Assembly: GCA_027483005.1 (NCBI GenBank)
Contig: JAIXVN010000304.1
Location: forward strand, 1 to 5,055
Direction: 5' to 3'
Source of the DNA: Verrucomicrobiaceae bacterium
GTDB lineage: Bacteria > Verrucomicrobiota > Verrucomicrobiia > Verrucomicrobiales > Akkermansiaceae
DNA length: 5,055 nucleotides
This document shows positions 1 through 4,690 of this stretch, piece after piece. The notes under the pieces were generated by a model. It was not told where the DNA came from, did not search any database, and saw only the letters and a list, made by a program, of their open reading frames with translations. The position numbers and the translations under genes are program-made. Every line of letters begins with the position of its first letter. The stretch's first letter is position 1.

Positions 1-186
1 AGCTACGGGCCTCCCGGCGCCGGTCCAGGGCAGCGACTCTACTCGGTTTTCGAGGTCGTGAAGAACCCAGCCGACAAATGGCCGGAGTATAGCCTCTGGG
101 TCGTCGTCGTCGGACTCACCCTCCAGTTCGGTCTCAAGCTCGTCCTCTTCATCCGTTCCCGTTTCCACCATGCAAGCCACTCCTGA
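1..186 (+). CDS. ResB/Ccs1-like cytochrome c biogenesis protein, C-terminal end (5' truncated by the window)
   Basis: Frame 1 is open from the first base to the TGA at 184-186 and gives the last 61 residues of a protein whose start lies outside the window. A soluble-looking stretch (GPPGAGPGQRLYSVFEVVKN) leads into PADKWPEYS and then one strongly hydrophobic segment (LWVVVVGLTLQFGLKLVLFI), ending in a short basic tail, RSRFHHASHS. That is the expected end of a ResB-like protein: a final membrane helix after an extracytoplasmic domain. In System II cytochrome c maturation, ResB/Ccs1 binds apocytochrome c at the outer face of the membrane and works with CcsA/ResC. The identification leans mainly on context, because the stop lies inside the ccsA gene (17-base overlap, 170-186), which suggests translational coupling of a ResB-CcsA pair. 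The fragment alone has no diagnostic motif, so another membrane partner of CcsA cannot be excluded. Confidence 0.7.
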   Translation, partial: SYGPPGAGPGQRLYSVFEVVKNPADKWPEYSLWVVVVGLTLQFGLKLVLFIRSRFHHASHS

Positions 187-2230
187 ACGATCGCTCACCG
201 GCCGCTGGATCGCGTTCGGCGTCGTCATCGCCCTGCTCATCGCCGTGCTGGCCCTGCTGGCCAGGGACCTGACGCCGGAAAGCACGCTTCGCAAGATCGA
301 GGGCTACCGGCCTTGGTCGAAGGAAACCGTCCGACTCGCGGAAACGCTGCCGGTCCAGGACGGCGGACGCATCAAGCCCTTCTCGACCTACGCGGGCTTC
401 ACCATGCTGCGACTCTACGGATCGCGCTCGATGAAGATCGACGCGCCGAACCCGGACAAGATCAAGGTTTCGTCCAAGCCCTTCGCCACCCTCGAACTGG
501 CACCGACCGACTGGCTGCTCGACTGCCTGTTCCGTCCAAATCTCGCCGTCGATTTCCCCAGCTTCCGCATCGACAACTCCGCCGTCGTCGAGGCCGTCGG
601 GATCACTGCTGGAAACAAGCGCGACCGCTACAGCTACCGCGACCTCGAACCCGCCCGCGACAAGCTGATGGAACTCGGCAAGTCCTACGAGGCGATCGAG
701 TCCGCCAAGCGCGACACCTTTCAGAACCAGACCATCGACCTCGCCTACAACGTCCGTCTTTTCGAAAGCCTGATCGGCTACTTCGGGTTCGCCCGGACCG
801 GGATCACCATGCAGGGACCCGAGGGCAAGGGCGCGCGAACGACCGAACTCAGCACGGTCATGCAGACCGCGCCAATCATCCGCGATGTCATCACGAAGTC
901 GCAGAAGGAAACCGGCAAGGTGCCCGAACACGTCCAGGCCCTGCTCGAACAGGTCCTCGATGCCTCGAACTTCTCCAAGTTCGGACTTTTCCTGCTGCCT
1001 CCCAGCGATGCCAGCTCCACGGTGTGGCTCAGTGCAGGAAACGCCATCATGGAGGTGATGACCCAGCAGTCCACGAATCCCGAGGAGTCCATCGCCGACA
1101 TCAAGCAACTCGAAGCCACCGTCCAGGCCATCGGTTCCAGCGAGGATGAATTCCGCGCCCAGCTCGGGAAACTCAGTACTCGCCTGATCGGTCGCGCCAA
1201 GCAGGACAACCAGTATCGAGCCGTCGAGCTGGAGGCCTCTTACTACCGGGCTGATTGGTTCATGAACGCCCTGAAGCTCTACTTCCTCGGCACCTTCCTC
1301 GCGATTGGCATGGTGATGGCAGCCGGGAAGACCAGCGGGAAAGTCTTTTTCTGGCTCTGTGCTCTCGCCACGGCTTCCGGCTTCGTGGTCAGCGTGATCG
1401 CCATCATCCAACGCTGCATCATCATGCAGCGTCCTCCGATCGGGAATCTTTATGATACGATCATCTTCATCTGCACGCTGGTGATCGCGCTCGCCTTGTT
1501 CATTGAGTTCCTCACCCGGAAGCGCTTCGCCCTCGCCGTGGCTCCATGGGTCGGGGTGGGGCTGGTGCTGCTGGCCCGCAAGTTTGAGATCGGAGAGGCG
1601 AAGGACCACATGGACCCGCTCGTCGCCGTGCTGAACTCGAATTACTGGCTGACCATCCACGTGATCACCGTCACCGCCGGCTATGCGGGCGGACTGCTGA
1701 CGGCGGCCATTTCCTTCGTCTATGTCCTGCTCCGTGGCTTCGGGCTCGATGGTGGTGACCGCGATCTGCGCCGCAGCCTGACCAAGGTCACCTACGGCTG
1801 CGTCTGCCTCACCCTGCTGCTCTCGCTCACCGGCACCGTCCTCGGCGGCATCTGGGCGAACGATTCCTGGGGTCGCTTCTGGGGCTGGGACCCGAAGGAG
1901 AACGGCGCGCTGATGATCGTGCTCTGGAATCTCGTGATCCTCCACGCCCGCCTCGGCGGCTACATCAAGGAATGGGGCCTTCATTTCTGCTCGCTCTTCG
2001 GCTCCTGTGTGGTGGCCTTCTCGTGGTGGCATGTGAACTTCTTCAACACCGGCCTCCACACCTACGGCTTCACCAATGACAAGCAGACGATGCTCTGGGT
2101 GTTCTACTACATCATCCTGGCTGTCATCATCTTCGGCATCATCGTGCGGGCGATCGAGGAATCGAACAAACGCACCGCTTCCGCTGACTCAACTCCACCC
2201 GACGTGCCCAAAGTGCCTGAGCTGCTTTGA
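170..2230 (+). CDS. ccsA: Cytochrome c biogenesis protein CcsA/ResC with long N-terminal extension
   Basis: The 686-residue protein is the heme-handling membrane subunit of System II cytochrome c maturation, which presents heme for attachment to CXXCH apocytochromes outside the cytoplasmic membrane. One membrane helix (about residues 14-31) is followed by a soluble region of some 330 residues that carries LPVQDGGRIKPFSTYA (60-75), then about nine helices between 367 and 663. Family hallmarks are visible: RPPIGNLYDT (421-430), the tryptophan-rich heme loop WGRFWGWDPKE (567-577), H497 in a helix before the loop, and H621 and H630 in WWHVNFFNTGLHTYGF after it, matching the conserved histidines of the family. 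Plain CcsA proteins are about 320 residues; the extra length is the N-terminal extension, as in CcsA halves of fused CcsBA proteins. The start at 170 places the hydrophobic helix near the N-terminus and overlaps the upstream ResB-like gene. No Shine-Dalgarno is visible, consistent with translational coupling. Identification is secure; the role of the extension is not known. Confidence 0.95.
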   Translation: MQATPERSLTGRWIAFGVVIALLIAVLALLARDLTPESTLRKIEGYRPWSKETVRLAETLPVQDGGRIKPFSTYAGFTMLRLYGSRSMKIDAPNPDKIKVSSKPFATLELAPTDWLLDCLFRPNLAVDFPSFRIDNSAVVEAVGITAGNKRDRYSYRDLEPARDKLMELGKSYEAIESAKRDTFQNQTIDLAYNVRLFESLIGYFGFARTGITMQGPEGKGARTTELSTVMQTAPIIRDVITKSQKETGKVPEHVQALLEQVLDASNFSKFGLFLLPPSDASSTVWLSAGNAIMEVMTQQSTNPEESIADIKQLEATVQAIGSSEDEFRAQLGKLSTRLIGRAKQDNQYRAVELEASYYRADWFMNALKLYFLGTFLAIGMVMAAGKTSGKVFFWLCALATASGFVVSVIAIIQRCIIMQRPPIGNLYDTIIFICTLVIALALFIEFLTRKRFALAVAPWVGVGLVLLARKFEIGEAKDHMDPLVAVLNSNYWLTIHVITVTAGYAGGLLTAAISFVYVLLRGFGLDGGDRDLRRSLTKVTYGCVCLTLLLSLTGTVLGGIWANDSWGRFWGWDPKENGALMIVLWNLVILHARLGGYIKEWGLHFCSLFGSCVVAFSWWHVNFFNTGLHTYGFTNDKQTMLWVFYYIILAVIIFGIIVRAIEESNKRTASADSTPPDVPKVPELL

Positions 2231-2265
2231 GAGGCTTTCCGGGAAATCCCGGCGGGTCTTTCAAA
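2226..2265 (+). terminator. Wobble-rich hairpin at the end of ccsA, probable terminator
   Basis: Bases 2226-2243 can pair with 2248-2265 around an AAAT loop. This gives 18 positions with a single mismatch (T2238 opposite C2253) and five G-T wobbles. The left arm begins in the last sense codon and includes the TGA of ccsA. The wobbles are tolerated only in the + strand RNA (they become C-A mismatches in the other strand), so the structure points to the ccsA transcript. No T-run follows (CATGGGGGTAG), so it is not a textbook intrinsic terminator; it could also act as a 3'-end stabilising stem. Confidence 0.5.
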
Positions 2266-2371
2266 CATGGGGGTAGATCACTGGCTGTGGATGAGATTTC
2301 TCATCCAATCCCTCTTCCCTCCGCCTTCATCCTGTCCATCTGCGGTTTGGTCCCCGGCCTTGATGCCCTGC
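2231..2371. other. Convergent intergenic region between ccsA and the hydrolase gene
   Basis: This 141-base gap separates two genes that run toward each other. It contains most of the ccsA hairpin, the symmetric 9-bp inverted repeat, and at 2326-2348 a phrase (TTCATCCTGTCCATCTG followed by CGGTTT) that resembles short dispersed intergenic sequences I recall from related genomes. Open frames crossing it have no recognisable protein character, so I regard it as non-coding. No promoter is expected here, given the convergent layout. Confidence 0.6.
2288..2307. repeat. Perfect 9-bp inverted repeat in convergent intergenic region
   Basis: TGGATGAGA (2288-2296) is mirrored by TCTCATCCA (2299-2307), with two bases between the arms, so in practice a 7-bp stem with a short loop. 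It lies between the ccsA end and the convergent hydrolase gene's stop at 2372. Unlike the first hairpin it is symmetric and would form in RNA from either strand. It could be a second or bidirectional terminator. The flanks have no T-run on either strand, although a pyrimidine-rich stretch (AATCCCTCTTCCCT) follows on the + strand. Confidence 0.35.
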
Positions 2372-3046
2372 TCACTCAGCGGCCTTGCGCTGCGCGAACA
2401 AGCGCTCCTCCACCGCGGAGACCACGGCGTCCGCTCTCGTCATCAAGGGATGGGCGATCACCGGAAACTCGGCATTCTCGGCACGCTCCCAGACCGAACT
2501 GGTGGCGGGGAGAATCACGAGATCGAAGGGCGTGCGGAACGAGGAGACCGGCATCCTGCCGAGACGGCTTTCGGACCTTTGAAGCCGGGACAGGAACTCA
2601 CTGCCCGGTCGCATCTGCCGCGCTCCCTCGCCGCCGTAAAGATAGGCGATCTGGGTGCCATGATGCGGCGTGGAGAGGGTGATGAAGCGATCACAGCGTC
2701 CCGCCCCATCCAGCTCCTGAAGGTAGTAGCGCGAAACCAGTCCACCCATGCTGAAGGCGACGATCGAGAAATGCTCGCGCGGGCCGAACTGCTGGTTGAT
2801 CTCGTTCTTCAACTGGTCGGCCAGCTTCTCCAGCCCCTCCCGGCCATCGCAGGGCTTGAGCGACGGGGCGATGCACTCGATCCCCTGGGCCTCCAGCCTG
2901 CGCCGCAGGGTGCCGAAGGCCCAGTTTCCCGGCTGAAAAATCCCATGCACGAACACCACCCGTTGCACCGGTGCAGCAGGTTCAAGGGCGGGCAGGGGAG
3001 TCGCACTGGCGAGACCGGCGGTGAAAAGGGCGAGACGGCGTTTCAT
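2372..3046 (-). CDS. Secreted alpha/beta-hydrolase, lipase/esterase-like
   Basis: The 224-residue protein has an alpha/beta-hydrolase (lipase/esterase) layout. The N-terminus (MKRR, then LALFTAGLASATPLPAL) looks like a Sec signal peptide with cleavage near residue 20, so the enzyme probably acts in the periplasm or outside the cell. VVFVHGIFQ (30-38) is the first strand plus the HG oxyanion element (H34, G35). The nucleophile elbow is AFSMGG (97-102), with S99 as catalytic serine; the usual first glycine of GxSxG is alanine. TLSTPHHGT (123-131) is typical of triacylglycerol-lipase and PGAP1-like folds. D175 in FDLVILPATSS and H199 in AHPL are the likely remaining triad members. The substrate cannot be read from sequence; an acyl ester is most likely. 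The start lies 4 bases after the TGA of the upstream gene, so the two are probably co-transcribed and perhaps coupled. No Shine-Dalgarno is visible. A gene symbol is not justified. Confidence 0.85.
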   Translation of the reverse strand: MKRRLALFTAGLASATPLPALEPAAPVQRVVFVHGIFQPGNWAFGTLRRRLEAQGIECIAPSLKPCDGREGLEKLADQLKNEINQQFGPREHFSIVAFSMGGLVSRYYLQELDGAGRCDRFITLSTPHHGTQIAYLYGGEGARQMRPGSEFLSRLQRSESRLGRMPVSSFRTPFDLVILPATSSVWERAENAEFPVIAHPLMTRADAVVSAVEERLFAQRKAAE

Positions 3047-3050
3047 GATT

Positions 3051-3806
3051 TCAGGAAAAGGAGAGGATCTTGTCTTCGTTCTTCAGTTCACCCTGGAGCT
3101 TGATCCGACGCACGTGCAATCCGGCATCGACCAAGCCACGCGTGAAGCCACATTTCACGAAGGCCACCGCCGCATACTCGGATTCATCACATCCAGTCAG
3201 GGCACGCAGGCCGGTTTGCTTCGTCTGGAAGTAGAGCGTGTGATCGAACTTTTCCTTCTCGTGGACCTCGCCATCGTGGATGTGAACGGTCGGAAAGAAG
3301 AGTCGCTCCGGATGGCGGGAAGGAAAGAGGAAGGCGAGTGGATGAACCGAGTGAACGCCTTGCTTGAGCTTGAAGACGGCGAAACCGTAGTCGCGATACT
3401 GTGGAAGCTTGTCCCACGCGCCTTCCGGAAGACGGAAGCGCGCATCGAGCCTTGAGAAATCCTTCGGGCCCGGAACAAAGGAGGCTTCAAAGGCGCCCAC
3501 GCTCTGGACCTTGAGGGTTTCCCCGCCCAGTGGAATCGGCCCGTTTCTCGCAGCGAAGTCGCTGCCCGCCTCCGCCGGAAAGCCCTTGGCCAGATCGTCG
3601 AACAGCATCGGATACTTCTCGAAATTGACGAACTTGACCTGCTCCTCCTTGGCTCCCGCCTTCACCGGAATGGGCAGGATCATCGCCACATCCTGCGGCG
3701 AATCCAGTTTCATCGAGTAGGCGATGAACTGCACGCCGTCCTCCATCGCCCGCGCAAAGATGCGGGTGTTTTCGACGGCACGAACCTTTCCACTGAAGCA
3801 GCACAT
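3051..3806 (-). CDS. Uncharacterised conserved protein, MCCFSG-type N-terminus
   Basis: I do not know a function for this gene. From the ATG at 3806 it encodes 251 residues beginning MCCFSGKVRAVENTRIFARAM. I recall similar unnamed proteins in Planctomycetes and Verrucomicrobia starting at this point, hence this start. An in-frame ATG at 3842 would add 12 residues (MASGLIFNLLPI) and overlap the HIT gene by 16 bases. Neither start has a Shine-Dalgarno. Numbered from 3806, visible blocks are DVAMILPIPVKAG (39-51), WDKLPQYRDYGFAVFKLK (131-148), FFPTVHIHDGEVH (160-172) and FDHTLY (177-182). Histidines cluster at 165, 167, 172 and 179, and cysteines sit at 2, 3, 206 and 219. There is no membrane helix, lipobox or clear signal peptide from the preferred start, so a soluble cytoplasmic protein is likely. 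It sits 20 bases after the HIT gene and 4 bases before the hydrolase gene, consistent with one transcript. The histidine cluster could bind metal, but that is a guess. Confidence 0.8.
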   Translation of the reverse strand: MCCFSGKVRAVENTRIFARAMEDGVQFIAYSMKLDSPQDVAMILPIPVKAGAKEEQVKFVNFEKYPMLFDDLAKGFPAEAGSDFAARNGPIPLGGETLKVQSVGAFEASFVPGPKDFSRLDARFRLPEGAWDKLPQYRDYGFAVFKLKQGVHSVHPLAFLFPSRHPERLFFPTVHIHDGEVHEKEKFDHTLYFQTKQTGLRALTGCDESEYAAVAFVKCGFTRGLVDAGLHVRRIKLQGELKNEDKILSFS

Positions 3807-3826
3807 GATGGGAAGGAGGTTGAAGA

Positions 3827-4174
3827 TCAGCCCGGAGGCCATTCGAGCGGGCGACCCGCGAGGATGTGGAGGTGAAGATGTGGCACGGCTTCACCGGCAT
3901 CACGACCGTTGTTGATGACCACCCGATAGCCGGATTCGGCAAAGCCTTCCTGGCGCGCGACCTGACCGGCTGTTAGAAGCAGGTGACCCAGCAGGGACTG
4001 ATCCCCCGCCTCCGCCAGACCGATCCGCACGATTGGCTTTCTGGGCACGAGCAGGAGATGAACCGGAGCCTGAGGCGAAATGTCGCGAAAGCACACGCAG
4101 AGGTCGTCCTCATGAACGATCGAAGCGGGGATCTCCTTGTCGCAGATTTTTTCGAAGAGAGTCTTTTCAACCAT
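3827..4174 (-). CDS. HIT family (histidine triad, HINT-like) nucleotide-binding protein
   Basis: From the ATG at 4174 this is a 115-residue protein, the usual size for a bacterial HINT protein. These small cytoplasmic homodimers bind purine nucleotides and hydrolyse AMP-linked phosphoramidates or related adenylates. The sequence runs through the whole domain: EKTLFEKICDKEIPASIVHEDD (3-24), RDISPQAPVHLLLVPRKPI (30-48), GYRVVINNG (82-90) and the triad HLHLHIL (99-105), with H99, H101 and H103, the last being the expected nucleophile side. It ends in the family's typical WPPG. The start at 4174 has GAGGA about 9 bases upstream. A second ATG at 4195 (MDARIPAMVEK) also has a GAGGG ahead of it and is a real alternative. 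An ATG at 4276 would add residues with no family similarity through the intergenic inverted repeat and is unlikely. It is followed after 20 bases by the MCCFSG gene. Family is certain; natural substrate and start are less so. Confidence 0.93.
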   Translation of the reverse strand: MVEKTLFEKICDKEIPASIVHEDDLCVCFRDISPQAPVHLLLVPRKPIVRIGLAEAGDQSLLGHLLLTAGQVARQEGFAESGYRVVINNGRDAGEAVPHLHLHILAGRPLEWPPG

Positions 4175-4203
4175 CGCCGGAATCCTCGCATCCATTGGTT
4201 CCC

Positions 4204-4241
4204 TCGGCAAGCCGCGATCAGGGGGGCAGCAGGCTTGCCGA
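4204..4241 (-). repeat. Perfect 10-bp inverted repeat between the RRM and HIT genes
   Basis: TCGGCAAGCC (4204-4213) is mirrored exactly by GGCTTGCCGA (4232-4241), with an 18-base loop that contains a run of six G on the + strand (C in the - strand RNA). It lies in the 104-base gap after the RRM stop and before the HIT start, both read leftwards. It could end the RRM transcript or fold in the HIT leader. In the leader, the GAGGG ahead of the ATG at 4195 begins in the last two bases of the second arm, so a folded stem would touch that ribosome site. No T-run follows in either direction, which argues against a simple intrinsic terminator. Confidence 0.5.
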
Positions 4242-4278
4242 CAAATGTGGAAACCATCAGCAGGGCCGCCAATCAAGG

Positions 4279-4557
4279 TCAGGGCTGCGGGCGCTTGCCG
4301 ACCTTTTTCATGACCGTCGAGGTGGCGGCCTTTTTCACGCGGATCAGGTTCCTGCCCAGCTTGGTGCCGTTGAGTTCCTTGATCGCGGCGAGGCCCTCGT
4401 TGATGTTCGGCATGTTGATGAACCCGAAGCCCTTCGACTTGCTGGTGTCTGGTTCGGTCACGAGGTCACAGGCCGCCACACGTCCGAAGCGGAAAAAGAG
4501 GGCCTGAAGGTCTTTTTCGGTGGTGGAGCGGTCCAGGTTTCGAACGAGGATGATCAT
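4279..4557 (-). CDS. RRM-domain RNA-binding protein (single RNA recognition motif)
   Basis: From the ATG at 4557 this is a 92-residue protein made of one RNA recognition motif, like the small glycine-poor RRM proteins of cyanobacteria and many other bacteria. It is expected to bind single-stranded RNA in the cytoplasm, with a role in RNA metabolism or stress that is not settled for bacterial members. RNP2 is ILVRNL (3-8) and RNP1 is KGFGFINM (42-49). The RNP1 aromatics F44 and F46 that stack on bases are present, while the aromatic usual at the second RNP2 position is L4. After the final strand (LIRVKKA) there is a short basic tail, STVMKKVGKRPQP. The start is chosen because the RRM begins immediately there. 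In-frame ATGs at 4578, 4704, 4719 and 4743 would add an unrelated N-terminus, partly antisense to the next gene. No Shine-Dalgarno is visible. It runs divergently from the Minf_1886 gene and lies 104 bases upstream of the HIT gene. Confidence 0.9.
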   Translation of the reverse strand: MIILVRNLDRSTTEKDLQALFFRFGRVAACDLVTEPDTSKSKGFGFINMPNINEGLAAIKELNGTKLGRNLIRVKKAATSTVMKKVGKRPQP

Positions 4558-4639
4558 GGGATGGGCGACAGTCTGCATGGCCGGATCGCGGATGACGACC
4601 ACCGATTGACCCGCATGGGATTTTCCCTCGAAGCGGGGC

Positions 4640-4667
4640 TCGCCGCTAACAGCTTTGACAGCGGCGA
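4640..4667. promoter_or_regulatory. 8-bp inverted repeat overlapping a -35 box, possible operator
   Basis: TCGCCGCT (4640-4647) is mirrored by AGCGGCGA (4660-4667) with 12 bases between, in the divergent gap between the RRM and Minf_1886 genes. The right arm shares its first base with the end of the TTGACA at 4655-4660. A direct repeat ACAGC (4649-4653 and 4658-4662) lies in the same place. This could be a dimeric regulator site or an RNA hairpin, but in GC-rich DNA an 8-bp repeat may also arise by chance. Confidence 0.3.
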
Positions 4668-4683
4668 CCGGTTGGCGCATTTT
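4655..4683 (+). promoter_or_regulatory. Candidate sigma-70-type promoter for the Minf_1886-family gene
   Basis: A perfect TTGACA (4655-4660) is followed after 17 bases by CATTTT (4678-4683), which matches three of six TATAAT positions, including the conserved second A and last T. Initiation about seven bases downstream would fall at 4690-4691, on or next to the ATG at 4691, which also lacks a Shine-Dalgarno. If real, the message would be leaderless or almost so. The weak -10 keeps confidence low. Confidence 0.35.
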
Positions 4684-4690
4684 CCAATTC

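Larger units (their letters stand above)
4558..4690. other. Divergent intergenic region between the RRM and Minf_1886-family genes
   Basis: These 133 bases should contain promoters for both neighbours. On the + side I can point to the TTGACA/CATTTT pair and the overlapping inverted repeat. On the - side I see no convincing promoter for the RRM gene, only a poor TTGGAA with no matching -10. The RRM frame stays open through the region and could code for a longer N-terminus, but that stretch has no family resemblance. Confidence 0.5.

Noticed and set aside
149..2059. 636-residue open frame antisense to ccsA
   Set aside because: It is opposite a clear CcsA protein with family motifs throughout. 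Its composition (rich in Gly, Glu, Asp, His, Arg, no domain) is typical of antisense frames in GC-rich DNA.
2267..3103. 278-residue + strand frame across the intergenic region and the hydrolase gene
   Set aside because: No recognisable domain. It is antisense to a hydrolase with a readable catalytic serine, oxyanion element and signal peptide.
3807..3826. AAGGAGGT on the + strand (an exact Shine-Dalgarno, or on the - strand a copy of the 16S tail sequence) just before the MCCFSG gene
   Set aside because: No + strand start codon leads into a plausible gene from it, and a single 8-base match is easily due to chance.
4175..4276. Extended N-terminus of the HIT protein from the ATG at 4276
   Set aside because: It would read through the inverted repeat and add residues unlike any HIT protein; two internal ATGs have better ribosome sites.
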